DNA from: Phymorhynchus buccinoides
Taxonomy: Eukaryota; Mollusca; Gastropoda; Neogastropoda; Raphitomidae
NCBI GenBank assembly: GCA_017654935.2
Contig: CM065684.1
Location: 51,482,326 to 51,546,325, forward strand
Direction of reading: 5' to 3'
Length of the DNA stretch: 64,000 nucleotides
Shown here: one piece after another, positions 1 through 11,030 of the stretch
Layout of the letters: each line of letters starts with the position of its first letter
Position numbering within the stretch: position 1 is the first letter of the stretch
Translations under genes and position numbers: made by a program
Notes under the pieces: model-generated
Told to the model about the DNA's origin: nothing
Database searches by the model: none
The model's input: the letters and a program-made list of their open reading frames with translations, nothing else

Positions 1-203
1 AACACAACACACACACACACACCGCATGCGCGCACACACATGACGTTGCTAAACAAGTACTAAATAATCTAACGTCTCAAACTTTTTTGTCTTTAGGGTT
101 GGATTTGTTTCTTGGTTTTATTGTTTTTTGTTCTCTTAATTAGTTATGACACTTAATTGTGAGAATAAGTGTCTTCATTTTGTTGTTGACTGGAGCAAAA
201 CCC

Positions 204-282
204 ACCCTCTCTCTCTGTATGTCTCTGTCTCTGAGCTCTCTGTCTCTCCTTGTGTCTGTCTGTCTGTCTCTGTTCTTTCTCT

Positions 283-357
<75 letters not shown>
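204..357. repeat. (CT)n microsatellite
   Basis: CT-rich tract becoming pure (CT)n from about 286 to 357. Apparent Ser/Leu-rich or Arg/Glu-rich reading frames across it are products of the dinucleotide and not genes. The flanks from 1 to 200 and 360 to 675 hold a short (CA)n at the window start and AT-rich DNA with nothing else recognised. Confidence 0.95.
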
Positions 358-358
<1 letters not shown>

Positions 359-679
359 AAATCTTTATCCTTGTTAAATAAAGTTTTTCAGTGTTCAGTG
401 TTCTCTCTCTCTGTATGTGTCTGTCTGTGTGTACTATGTATATCACTTATCAGGTATTCTACCTTTTTGTATGAAGCCTTAATTTTGTTTCACCTCCACC
501 AAGGATGTTACTATTTTTTACCTGTTGATGTTTATTTTGTCTGTAAACAGCATGTGTCATTATTTTTTCTTATAAAACTAATGAGTTCATCTTAATTATT
601 TGTTTTGGTTATACATGAAATATTCATAGTCAAATACACTGCACAGGCAGAAGCCTAGATTATAGTTCAAAGGTGTGTA

Positions 680-883
680 CAGTGGAACCTCCCTAATACC
701 TCCCATTATAAGACTCCCTCCCATATAAGACCTCCCATTATAAGACTCCCTCCCATATAAGACCTACTTCTCTGAGACATTGCCCTTCTTTGTAAGTATT
801 AAAATTACATCCTTTATAAGACCCCTCCCTATTAGACCTCATTTTGGATGATATTTTAAGGTCTTATAAGGGAGGTTCCACTG
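680..883. mobile_element. Tigger/pogo-like MITE, family T1, copy 1
   Basis: The element starts CAGTGGAACCTCCCT, ends with the inverse AGGGAGGTTCCACTG, and is flanked by TA on both sides. TA target duplications with CAGTGG termini are typical of the Tigger/pogo branch of Tc1/mariner. It has no coding capacity. The interior repeats phrases such as CCCATATAAGACC and a conserved block around GAGACATTGCCCTTCTTTG that recurs in the other T1 copies. Confidence 0.8.
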
Positions 884-1162
884 TATTAACAAGTGACTTG
901 ATCCTTGTGACAAAACATGCCCAAGTTTTATTTTTGGAACAAACAAATCAAACACTCTTGCTTGAGTCTGCCTCTAGTCTGGCTCTGTTCTCAAAGCATG
1001 AAATGTGTGTACTGCTATTGCTCAACCAGAGCTAAGGTATAAGAGTTTCTACGCTGCTGGCTGTTTCCATGTGATTGGGCAGGAGTGCCATGGCCCATGT
1101 AGTCAGTTACCATGGCCTCTCGGCCAGGTTGTAGTTTAAGCACCCCTCATCGAATGTTCGTA

Positions 1163-1481
1163 CAGTGGAACCTCCGTAGTAAGACCTTCAAAAAATATCC
1201 CAAATGAGGTCATGTAAGGGAGGGGTCTTATAAGTTGATACTTACAAAGAAGGGCAATGTCTCAGAGAAGTAGGTCTTATATGGAAGCAAATTTTATACA
1301 GTGGAACCTCATTTTGGATGATTTTTGAAGACCTGTCTTATAAGGGAGGGGTCTTATAATGGAGGTACTTTTAATACTTACAAAGAAGAGCAATGTCTCA
1401 GAGAAGTAGGTCTTATGTGGGAGGGAGTCTTATAAGGGAGGTTCCACTGTAATGGGAGGTCTTATTAGGGAGGTTCCACTG
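1163..1481. mobile_element. Composite T1 MITE, copy 2
   Basis: It opens with CAGTGGAACCTCCG after a TA and ends AGGTTCCACTG before a TA. It also has an internal CAGTGGAACC start at 1299 and an internal GGTTCCACTG end at 1449. The structure is best read as partial copies inserted into or recombined with each other. Confidence 0.7.
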
Positions 1482-1942
1482 TATTGAACATTTTCACTGA
1501 GAAGCCATATTTATGATATTCTGCCGTTCTCGGGAAAGGGATATGGTTAGGATCAGCCTGGGGTTATTGTCATGAATGAAAGTGAAAGCAACCATGACTT
1601 TGAGATCGCGAGTCGTAAACGTGTGCTGCGGGGTGTGTGTGTCTAAGCTACGACTTTGCCGGGTCTCTCAGCCTTGATTGGTGTGGATGGCCCCTGCACT
1701 AATAATCACAGCCATCAAACCAAGAGCTGGCTGGCCTCGTCCCACTCGCCAGCATCAGTGATTAGGGTGGGGTAGGGGAGCAGAGCTGCAGTTGCATTGG
1801 CGCGGAATAGTGATTTGGTTACCTGGGTGAAGGGGAGGAGGGCTTCGCACAGCCAGAGTGGGGAATTATCCATTGACCCCTCCCCTGGGTGATTAATCAA
1901 CCACACAGAGCTGTTCAGAGGGGCTGCTCTATTGTCGGTGCA
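1482..1942. other. Unassigned, relatively GC-rich stretch
   Basis: No repeat family, splice-bounded exon or convincing reading frame is recognised here. A 63-codon frame on the - strand (1715-1906) has no recognisable domain and is probably chance. Confidence 0.5.
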
Positions 1943-2319
1943 TTAACTCATTCCCATCGCAACGATTTTGAATTGTTAAAAAAAAGTCCTCACCAATCAC
2001 TCCAGCCATACACACAAACAAAGCATGCATAAACAAAAGGAGAAATGAAAGAAGATTACCTATGGGTTTTTATTTCAGGTTTAGACATAGGGAAATGGTA
2101 GATCAGACTTTATATGCTTTATATAGAAAGACTCTCTACACCGATTGGTTACCCCACAACAAACCACTACAAAAGCAAAGTCAGAGGCAAAATTGTGGTC
2201 TAAGGGAGTTTATAAGTGACCAAGGTATGGTTTACACACAGATTTACTTCTCTTGAAGCAAATGCATCAAATTGACAGCTATCTATTAATTCCAGACTTA
2301 TATGACTTGAATGAGTTAA
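1943..2319 (+). mobile_element. TTAA-flanked MITE, family P5, copy 1
   Basis: It begins TTAACTCATTCCCAT and ends TTGAATGAGTTAA, giving short inverted termini and TTAA on each side, as in piggyBac-type insertions. Its inner sequence recurs in reverse complement at 63578 to the window end, including the blocks around CAATCGGT and GGTTACCCCACAACAAACC, which supports one family. Confidence 0.7.
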
Positions 2320-2447
2320 TAGAGAGGGAGGGGGTGGGAAGCGGACGGACAGAAAGAGACAGACAGGCTGACAGACACATGGCCAGGGAGACAGAGATAA
2401 TGATAATGATTATTAACCTGACACAATTATCCTTTGTGTGAGGACTT

Positions 2448-3478
2448 ACCATATGTTACGGACAATAAGGCGCCGTGGTGTAGTGGTTAGCGTCGCGGAC
2501 TACTGGCTGGGAGGTCTTGGGTTCGAATCCCATCAGAGGCGAGGGTTTTTTCGGTCCTGGACTGACTCCTACCCACAGTGAGTGGCTATAGGGCTCAATG
2601 GGAAGACTGAAGCCACACAGTCGAGTTTCATCCGCTTAACGGATGCGATTCTGAGAGTGTTGCTCTAATTGCAAGACCAACATTGCAGGTGTCTGTAGTT
2701 CTCGGGCCTGGTTAACGCCGGGATATCATTATGAAAGGAAGCGTAGAATACAGCCCTGCCATGCAGTCTCAGACCGATACGGAACTCCATAGCATCATCA
2801 TCATCGTTATCATCTGCCTCATTTTCCATCAATCATAAAAGAAAAGAATGTCTCAAATTCTGTGACTTTGCATGCCCTGCTCTCATGGTGACCTCAGTTT
2901 CGGTTTCCAATCCAGTCTGTGCCTTGGTGCGTTCGGGTCAAAGTCATGGGGATCAGTGTGTTCTGGGGAGCTGTCGGTGGACGGTCGTGGTGGCGCCCTC
3001 GGAGGAGGACCTCACTCACGCTGGCTCCGCGACTAAGAGAATAGTGTCGTCAGTAGGGGGCTTAGTAGGTGGTGTCCTGAACAGGCTCCACTGAACTCCA
3101 CCGAAGTGACTCAGCAGAAGTGCAGTGTCTCCTAGGTTGGTTGCCTCCTGACGGCCTAACATAGATTTGCTCCCCTTGGACTGCTGGTCTCGGATTCTGC
3201 GACTTGAACAAACGGGGTGTAGCTGCGAATTGGGATTCGGAACGAGCGGCGTGGGAGCAACGCCACTGTACAGCCCAGAAGATGGGACAGCAACAAAAAA
3301 AAAGGGGGAAAAAAAGGCGCACCTGATTATAAGGCGCACCTGCCAAATTTTACACAAATTTTAGATTTTGTTATTATTAAAGTTTCTTACTATGTTATCA
3401 GTCACATTAAGGCGCAGGGGTCTCAGTCTAGGGAAAAAAGAATCGCCTTATACTTATAGTCCGTAAAATATGGTAATA
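2448..3478. mobile_element. MITE family G copy, split by a retroposon
   Basis: The left piece (2448-2473) reads CCATATGTTACGGACAATAAGGCGC. The right piece (3314-3478) resumes with AAGGCGCACCTGATTATAAGG and ends in the inverse terminus, TATAGTCCGTAAAATATGG. Other copies of this family in the window are continuous, so the intervening 840 bp is an insertion. Confidence 0.75.
2474..3313 (+). mobile_element. Long tRNA-headed retroposon (840 bp), copy 1
   Basis: The head looks like a tRNA-derived RNA polymerase III promoter: an A-box-like GTGGTGTAGTGGTTAGCG near 2475 and a B box GGTTCGAATCC at 2519-2529. The body runs about 780 bp and ends in an A/G-rich tail. It is flanked by the perfect direct repeat AAGGCGC (2467-2473 and 3314-3320), one copy of which belongs to the host MITE, so the boundaries are well defined. 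Related copies lie at 60661-61696 (full length), 45690-45965 and 51116-51258 (3' parts only). There is no meaningful open reading frame. At 840 bp it is long for a SINE and could be a SINE with an extended body. Confidence 0.75.
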
Positions 3479-3864
3479 GAAATTGATTGATTGATTTTAC
3501 AACGGTAAAAGTTAATGGCCTGGAGTAGCCATGTTCGATACTTGCTGTTAATATTAAAACAAACAAATAGATAATTAAGGAAAGTGAGTTAATGCTAGTA
3601 CTAATGAAATATGGTCTTAAGCCACACCTTCATTATATGAAAGTACATTAATTTAACAGAGAGAAAAAAAGTGGAAACAATGACAGAGAGAGAGGTGGTG
3701 GTGGTGTGATAAATTACTATTGATTATGATTATTTATTATTAATCATACTTTTGTTGATTTTTTGTGTCTTTTTTTTTTAGTTCAGTTTCGGATTGATCT
3801 AAAATTTACAATATGATTATGTGTACATTGAACTGAAACTACATACAGTGTAATATGAACTCTC
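3479..3864. other. AT-rich unassigned sequence
   Basis: Nothing beyond short A/T runs is recognised. Confidence 0.5.
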
Positions 3865-4395
<531 letters not shown>

Positions 4396-4495
4396 TCTCC
4401 CCACCCACCCCGTTGTTTATATCACTGTCTGTCTCTGTTTCTCTTATTTCTCACTCACTAGCCCCAGTGACTTTCTCTCGTGCTGGACACACACA

Positions 4496-4631
4496 CGTAC
4501 AGCCCTGACAGTCTGACACACGCACACACACACAGACACACACACACACACACACACACACAACACAACACACACCACACACACACATGAATATAAAAAT
4601 TCAGCCCTGACACTCTGGCACATGCACACAT

Positions 4632-4701
<70 letters not shown>

Positions 4702-4710
4702 CACACACAC
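4496..4710. repeat. (CA)n microsatellites
   Basis: CA-rich blocks at about 4517-4586 and 4620-4702, separated by a unique spacer. The pieces on each side of the spacer share the phrase CAGCCCTGACA.TCTG.CACA, which suggests a small duplication. The stretch 4711-5023 has no recognised feature. Confidence 0.95.
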
Positions 4711-5023
4711 GGAGAAAGAGAAAGACATACAGACAGACATAGAGGTCATTAGGAAAGCGTTGAAAATAGCTGGCAGTGCGTGGGTAAGCTTGGCGCAGGG
4801 TCATTTAGGCAAATCACTAAAATACTTGCGCAGAGGATCAATATTGCAGACACTCTTTGCCGTGATAAACTCAGCACTGCAGTGTTCTGAACAAACAGTC
4901 CGCTATCATTACAGTAATGCAGCTGTGCAAATGTGACTGAGGCAGTTGTGTGTTGTATAATCCACATTGAAAATCTATATCAGGGAAAAATGATTTTGAT
5001 GTCAGAAAAATGAAATGGTTGTT

Positions 5024-5335
5024 TTCTTAGAATTAGATTCCTTCCTATTAAAAAACCCAATAATAATTCCTTTCTATGTCTTTTTTGGTCAATCCAGTTG
5101 GTTGACAAAGGCTGTTCATATTCTTAGAATTAGAAAGTTAGATTCCTTCCTATTAAAAAACCCAATAATAATTCCTTTCTATATGTCTTTTTTGGTCAAT
5201 CCAGTTGGTTGACAAAGGCTGCTCATATTCTTAGAATTAGAAAGTTGATTCCTTCCTTTAAAAAAACCCCAATAACAATTTCTTTCTATATGTCTTTTTG
5301 GGTCAATCCAGTTGGTTGACAAAGGCTGTTTATAA
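5024..5335. repeat. Tandem repeat, ~105-bp unit, three copies
   Basis: The unit starts around GATTCCTTCC (5036, 5141, 5247) and ends GGTTGACAAAGGCTG. Copies differ by a few substitutions and 1-2 bp indels. Confidence 0.9.
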
Positions 5336-5356
5336 TAAAGCCGAAAATCTCCAAAT

Positions 5357-5480
5357 TACTTCTCGGCCTTTTGGCTAAGACAGTGATTCAGGAACATAAA
5401 TTTTTGTTTATACCCTGGTTGGTTTGTTCAGCCCGTCGTACATGGCGAAAGCCGATACGCGACGTTAAACTGAACTTCCA
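5357..5480 (+). mobile_element. U2 snRNA-headed SINE-like element or U2 pseudogene
   Basis: Positions 5359-5380 read CTTCTCGGCCTTTTGGCTAAGA, the near-invariant 5' segment of U2 snRNA. The match stops abruptly, and none of the branch-site-recognition or Sm-site region follows, so this is not a functional U2 gene. The next ~95 bp end in CGCGACGTTAAAC, resembling the conserved tails of some invertebrate SINEs. Either a truncated U2 pseudogene or a SINE with a U2-derived head fits; the second is an inference. Sequence 5481-5774 is unassigned. Confidence 0.5.
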
Positions 5481-5774
5481 TCCAAATTACAACTAAAATC
5501 TAGCACTGTTTTGTGTTTTGTTTTACATCGTTTGCTGACTAAATTATGGAAAACGGTCAACTTAAAGTGGGGTGGGTGAGAGGGGGAGATACACAAGGGA
5601 TTCAAAATGGGTGCAAAGCGAAGTAGTTATACACCAGGACTGAAAAGAAGGATGAGGTGAATGCACTCCACGATGATTGCAGGCTTTCAGCCATGTCTGG
5701 GAATGTTTATAAATGAACTGTATTTTTAGGTAGATGCTTGAATTTGCAGTAATTAAGTTGCATTAAGCCCAATT

Positions 5775-6030
5775 TGATTAGGTATTAGGTACTTTATAGT
5801 CACAGAGGCGTCGCTGTGAAATTTGGGTTGCTCCCACCTGGAGAGCCGCGTCGCAGCCACTAGGCGCGGGACACCCAATTTTTTAATTTTTTATTTTGCA
5901 TGTGATTTTTGTGTGACTGATGAGGAAGGAAAAGGGGATGTTTTCATTGCCACTGGGTTTAGCGTGTGCTAAGTGCATGGGCACACGGGACCTCGGTTTA
6001 TCGTGTCATCCGAAAGACTCGGATGATGTT
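5775..6030 (-). mobile_element. tRNA-derived SINE, family S2, 5'-truncated copy
   Basis: The reverse complement matches the body of the fuller copy at 11031-11425: the blocks ATCCGAAAGACTCGGATG, GTGCCCATGCACTTAGCACACG and CTCCAGGTGGGAGCAACCC, and the tail of TAGTACCTAATACC type. The tRNA-like head is missing at its 5' end. Confidence 0.7.
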
Positions 6031-6225
6031 TTCCTATGAGTATGACTAAACGTGCCCGAGCAAAGCAACCCTTGCAACAACAAAAAAGGATAAGGGGGAA
6101 AAGAATATTCCTAACATCCAGTCCTTCCCATTCCTTTGATATTGTTAAAAGAAAGGATTTAAGCAAGTGACATCTTCTTGACACATTGAGGCCCTGATGA
6201 GGCCTTTCAAATCAACTAGATCCTC

Positions 6226-6816
6226 AGAGTACTTTACGGACTACAAGGCGCACCTGATTATAAGGCACCCCCCAAAAGTTTTACACAAAATTCAGATTAA
6301 AATGTTTGGTAAAGGTAAAGATGTGCCACCCCCCCCTGCATTTCTCGGTTAATTGTATTTTTCCGTTTTTGCATTTCTTACCTACCATACATAAAGCTGT
6401 ATTTTAGGAACCTTTTCAGCTAATTCTCTTTTTGGAATACTAACCCTAACCCTAACCCTAGCCCTAACCCTAACCCTACCCCCCACTTTGTACTGCAGTA
6501 CACCGCGATTTGTCACAGTTGTGGTTCGTTGCGTTTTTCCGTCTTATAGGGTGGGGGGGAGGGTTAGGGCTAGGGTTAGGGATAGGGTTAGTATTCCAAA
6601 AAGGTTATTAGCTAAAAAGGTTCCTAAAATACAGCTTTATGTATGGTAAGAAAGGCAAAAACGGAAAAATACAATTAACCGAGAAATGTAGGGGTGGTGG
6701 CACATCTTGACCTTCACCTAATGTGTTTTTTTTACTATGTTATCAGTCACATTATAAGGTGCAGGGGTCTCAGTCTGGGGAAAAAGTATCGCCTTATAGT
6801 CCGTAAAATACGGTAC
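6226..6816. mobile_element. MITE family G copy, split by a fold-back element
   Basis: It starts ACTTTACGGACTACAAGGCGC and ends CGCCTTATAGTCCGTAAAATACGGTA, imperfect inverted termini. It is interrupted between 6308 and 6719 by an unrelated palindromic element; uninterrupted family copies run directly from TTCAGATT into TTTCTTACTATRTTATCAG. Confidence 0.75.
6308..6719. mobile_element. Fold-back element with telomere-like motifs in both arms
   Basis: A ~170-bp arm (6308-6480) is repeated in reverse complement at 6547-6719 with few mismatches, separated by a ~66-bp loop. Near the loop the left arm carries (CCCTAA)-type units (6440-6478) and the right arm the matching (TTAGGG)-type units (6560-6591), one or two per arm altered. 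Flanks AATGTTT and AATGTGT hint at an imperfect target duplication. No coding potential. It is a MITE or fold-back transposon; its superfamily is not determinable from this copy. Confidence 0.75.
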
Positions 6817-7182
6817 CCCAAACTTTAGGACTCTGATCAATAAGTAATCTTAATTAGATCTCTGTTTGAAGAAAAACAAACTGTGTGCAGCGGGAGTCAC
6901 CAAAGTACCCTAAACCAAGGGTACTGTCGGGAACTACCGTATTTTACGATTTCCTGGTATTAGTGGTAACTATCAGTAAAATACTGATTGCGAAACCAAA
7001 ATACTGAAAAAAATTGACGTGATACATTTTTGATAGCACTGATAAATTGTTATAACAGAGGCTTTGGTAATGTGATTTTCACAGGGGTTTTTCCCCTTGG
7101 GACTGGTTTTGACACCTGTTGTTGCCAGTTGGGGGGCATTGTCGCTGATGGGACTGGTTTTCAAAATTCCTAGCGCGATCAC
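6817..7182. other. Unassigned sequence
   Basis: No feature recognised apart from short direct repeats around AAAATACTGA (6977-7007). Confidence 0.4.
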
Positions 7183-7339
7183 TGCTATAATAATAATAAT
7201 AATAATAATTGTACATTTATATAGCGCTTTACCTCAGATGAGCCCAAAGCGCTTTACAATCAATTTTTCATCAACAAATAGACAACAAAAACAGCATTCA
7301 AGAATGACACCAACCAGCAACAACGCATACATACAAAGC

Positions 7340-7432
<93 letters not shown>

Positions 7433-8171
7433 CCTCTCTCTCTAACACACATACACACACACACACACACACATTTAACAACACTGACTCGTTCATCCCC
7501 CATTCACTAAGCACACATCAACTGAGCCGCACGACTGACCACATACACCAACACATACAGAAACACCCTCACACACAATGTACGCACGCAGACAGACAAA
7601 CACACACACATGCGTGCACCGACACACAACCCACAGAACCAAAACACACACAAGCACACATGTGTGCACACATGCATGCTCACACACACACACACAACAC
7701 ACACATACACACACACACACACCACAAAGCACAGCACAAACCTCTTATTCAATCTTCCCTCACGTGCACACAAGATAGACAACTGATCAAATATTTAGGG
7801 TGCAGCAGGAAAAAGATGGGTTTTAAGAGAGGTTTTGAATGAGGAGACTGAGTTTGAGTGTCGGAGAGGAGAAGCAGAGAATTCCAAAGAGATGGTGCTT
7901 GACAGGAAAAAGAACGTTGGCCAGCAGATTTGAGACGGATGGAGGGAGGGGAGAGGAGACGAGAATCAGAAGACGAACGCAGTTGGCGAGCTGGGACATA
8001 GAGATGAAGGAGATCAGAGAGATATAAGGGAGCTTGATCATTCAGTGACTTGAAAGCAAGGAGGAGAATTTTGTAGTCAATGCGTGATTGAACTGGGAGC
8101 CAATGTAGAGAATGAAGAACCGGAGTAATATGATCGTACCTAGGGGAGCGAGAAATGAGATGAGCAGCATT
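7183..8171 (-). mobile_element. L2/CR1-like LINE, 5'-truncated, 3' end only
   Basis: In the minus orientation it runs from reverse-transcriptase C-terminal coding sequence through a 3' UTR to a GCGCTATATAAATG-type end followed by (ATT)n at 7183-7208, the usual end of L2/CR1-like LINEs. The 3' UTR contains (CT)n at 7342-7441, (CA)n at 7447-7472 and further CA-rich DNA to about 7730. It shares this plan with the longer LINE at 14196-17458. Confidence 0.8.
7795..8171 (-). pseudogene. LINE reverse transcriptase C-terminal fragment
   Basis: Conceptual translation in the minus direction contains HWLPVQSRIDYKILLLAFK, followed by motifs of the LYLSDLL, ARQLRSSSDSRLL and APSLWNSL types, which are characteristic of the region after the reverse transcriptase domain in L2/CR1/Rex-type LINEs. 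A one-base frameshift follows near 7865; the shifted frame continues with SSFKTSLKTHLF and reaches a TAA at 7795-7797. The rest of ORF2 is absent, so this is a dead copy. Confidence 0.8.
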
Positions 8172-8410
8172 ATTCGACGATGCTTTTCCCCGGACTGAGA
8201 ACCCTGCGCTTTATTGGCCATTGCAATGACCACCTTTTGCAAGAGTGAATGCCCTTTTGGATACTGACCAACAAGGGCTTAACTCTTGCTGTCAAGGGCG
8301 TTAATAACCCTAGTTGCAGTGGCCATATTAATCAGAGTTTTGTGTAAAATTTGGGGGTAGGGGCGCCTTATAATCAGGTGCACCTTATTGTCAGTGTAAA
8401 GTATGGTAGT
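8172..8410. mobile_element. Diverged MITE family G copy
   Basis: The left side (CGATGCTTTTCCCCGGACTGAG, CCTGCGC) and right side (GCGCCTTATAATCAGGTGCACC, ending AAAGTATGG) match family G. The centre, with its GCAAGAGTGAATGCCC and CTTGCTGTCAAGGGCG segments, is unlike other copies. Confidence 0.6.
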
Positions 8411-8439
8411 TTGTTTTCACTAGCAAGTTCATCTTGTCC

Positions 8440-8745
8440 TAAAAGCTGCTGTGCAGTCATCTGGCTATGATAAGGTTTCCCTTTTTCAGAACATGGTTCC
8501 ATCAGTGAGGGGGGGGGGGGGGGGAGGGTGTTATCTGCTGACGGAAATGCTATTGATCACCATAATGTGCTATGGCAATGAGGGTGGGTTTGTTTGGGGT
8601 GCTGGTGGTGGTCATGGTTAGTCTTCAGCTTTGCTCATGTGGTGTAGAGTTAGAGGAGATAGAGGGGGTGATGGGGGTGGGGTGGGGTGGGGTGTTGGAC
8701 GGAAGGTTAATAATCCTGTGTGCATGATTGAGTAGGACTGTAATG
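8440..8745 (+). repeat. Local duplication, member 1
   Basis: It shares ordered blocks with 10725-10990: GCAGTCATCTGGCTA, GGAAATGCTATTGATCACC and TGTGCATGATTGAGT-type sequence, in the same orientation. It contains a poly-G run at 8511-8525. Confidence 0.6.
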
Positions 8746-8748
8746 TAA

Positions 8749-8990
<242 letters not shown>

Positions 8991-9162
8991 AGTGTGTGTT
9001 ATTTCTTCTAAACTGCTGCTTGAGTCAAACCAATGAAATGATGCCAGTATTAAATTTGTAGATGAGGTTTATGCCAAATGGTGCAACATTGCTGTCGTTT
9101 TCTTTTTAGGTAAAAATGGAAGAACAAAAGATGGAAGAGTTGATTATGAGTCTGACCCTTCC

Positions 9163-9913
9163 CCCCTCATGAATATGGATAATACAGTAAACAACGTGAA
9201 TAGTTGTTGATATATATATAATGATGCACCAAGAATGGCCCTCACGAATATGGATAATACAGTAAACAAAGTGAATAGTTGTTGAGGTATATACAGTGAT
9301 GCACCAAGAATGGCCCTCACGAATATGGATAATACAGTAAACAAAGTGAATAGTTGTTGAGATATATACAGTGATGCACCAAGAATGGCCCTCACGAATA
9401 TGGATAATACAGTAAACAAAGTGAATAGTTGTTGAGATATATACAGTGATGCACCAAGAATGGCCCTCACGAATATGGATAATACAGTAAACAAAGTGAA
9501 TAGTTGTTGAGATATATACAGTGATGCACCAAGAATGGCCCTCACGAATATGGATAATACAGTAAACAAAGTGAATAGTTGTTGAGATATATATAGTGAT
9601 GCACCAAGAATGGCCCTCACGAATATGGATAATACAGTAAACAAAGTGAATAGTTGTTGAGATATATACAGTGATGCACCAAGAATGGCCCTCACGAATA
9701 TGGATAATACAGTAAACAAAGTGAATAGTTGTTGAGATATATATAATGATGCACCAAGAATGGCCCTCACGAATATGGATAATACAGTAAACAAAGTGAA
9801 TAGTTGTTGAGATATATACAGTGATGCACCAAGAATGGCCCTCACGAATATGGATAATACAGTAAACAAAGTGAATAGTTGTTGAGATATATACAGTGAT
9901 GCACCAAGAATGG
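9163..9913. repeat. Minisatellite, 75-bp unit, ten copies
   Basis: The 75-bp unit begins at CCCTCACGAATATGG and ends CACCAAGAATGG. Copies are nearly identical; variants are mainly in the TATATACAGTGATG segment. Because 75 is a multiple of three and no stop occurs in two minus-strand frames, long periodic reading frames appear (9106-9954 and 9144-9944); they are repeat by-products. Sequence 9914-10123 is unassigned. Confidence 0.95.
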
Positions 9914-10123
9914 AAAAGTGATAGAACAAACTGTCCTGAAGCAAGAGAAATCATTACGACAGTGTCCTGGCTCCTTCAGAAATCAATAAGACAAAGCGTG
10001 CCAGTGTTAAAAATGTAATAACAAAAATTGTCCTGACACTTGACAGGGGAGAACACACAATAGGACATTTTTAATTTTAATAGGTCAATGTTCTATGACC
10101 TTGGGACATGACTGATATACGAC

Positions 10124-10300
10124 TACCATATTTTTTGCACTATGACCCCCCCCCCCCCCCAATTTTTGTTTTGGGTACACTGTATTCAAATCTTGTTGCA
10201 ATACTTTCCTACAAATACAATATCACTAGTCAGATTATTAGGCGCTCTGAGATGAAGTCTGGTGAAAAATATATCCCCTTAAAATCTGTGAAATATATTT
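10124..10300. mobile_element. Diverged MITE family G copy
   Basis: It begins TACCATATTTTTTGCACTATG, contains a poly-C run where other copies have a C-rich stretch, and ends near AAATCTGTGAAATATATTT. Central blocks around AATATCACTAGTCAGATTATTAGGCGC match the family. Confidence 0.55.
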
Positions 10301-10494
10301 TTTAAATTTTTATCCTTTCTCCATATGTGTATTTATGCATAGATATATGTATGCACGTGTGAGTCAGAGTGCGCCTAGGAGTAGGTTATCAGTATGAATT
10401 CTCTGTGCAGTGTAATATCAATCTATGTGCACTTCTACATGTATGTATTTAATTTACCAAATCCATCATGGTTCATTGTGACACAAATTGCAGG

Positions 10495-10625
10495 TGCTTT
10501 CATTTGACTAACTTCGGGGTTTTGATTTTTCCTCTTTTAAGGGGTATTTTAACCCCCAGTTTCAAATTTGAAAGAGTCAAGACGAAAATATGAGAGTTCC
10601 CAATTACACATACGCACGCACGCAC
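10495..10625 (+). repeat. Interspersed repeat R4, copy 1
   Basis: It shares GGGGTATTTTAACCCCCAG, a TTTCAAATTT block and AAGACGAAA with 53745-53890. The class is not identified. Confidence 0.5.
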
Positions 10626-10724
10626 TTAATCTTACTGAAAAGCATGCTTTGATATTCAAGGGGGTGATTTGAGAGATCTAGTGCGTAATCTCAACATTTT
10701 CAGAAATCTTGAACTTCAGTTTGT

Positions 10725-10990
10725 CTAAGCAGTAACAGTGCATGCGGTCATCTGGCTAACATACAAAGTTTTCACCACTGTTTCATCAGGGGAGAGGGGA
10801 GAAGGGGAGAGCCTGCTGTAGGAAATGCTATTGATCACCTTCGTGTGCTGAGGAGATGGCTTTTTTGTGTGGTTGGTTTTCTTTCCCATGTAGCGTACAA
10901 TCTGCACTGATCAGGAGATCACTAAATGGGGGGTAGATATGTGGAAAGTTAATCCTGAGTGCATGATTGAATGGAGGGTTAGTTATAAGA
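10725..10990 (+). repeat. Local duplication, member 2
   Basis: Counterpart of 8440-8745, with the same blocks in the same order and orientation about 2.3 kb away. Confidence 0.6.
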
Positions 10991-11030
10991 TGTTCACGTT
11001 GGATGTTGCCTTATATTGCTCAACTTAGGT

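Noticed and set aside
2474..2545. tRNA gene
   Set aside because: A and B boxes are present but the sequence does not fold into a complete cloverleaf and runs on into an 800-bp body. The same applies to 11031, 24700-24747 and 60661.
3016..3364. 94- and 113-codon minus-strand frames
   Set aside because: They lie in the long retroposon. Similar frames recur in its copies (51043-51339), reflecting shared non-coding sequence; they overlap each other and have no domain.
5358..5380. Functional U2 snRNA gene
   Set aside because: Only the first ~22 nt match; branch-recognition and Sm regions are absent.
6440..6591. Chromosome end or fused telomeres (head-to-head)
   Set aside because: The CCCTAA and TTAGGG units lie in inverted arms of a 412-bp element nested in a MITE, with only 5-6 units per arm.
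9163..9913. CRISPR-like array
   Set aside because: Units are contiguous with no unique spacers, and the genome is clearly eukaryotic.
9106..9954. 282- and 266-codon periodic proteins on the minus strand
   Set aside because: Open only because a 75-bp unit is a multiple of three; both frames are equally periodic and neither shows coding bias.
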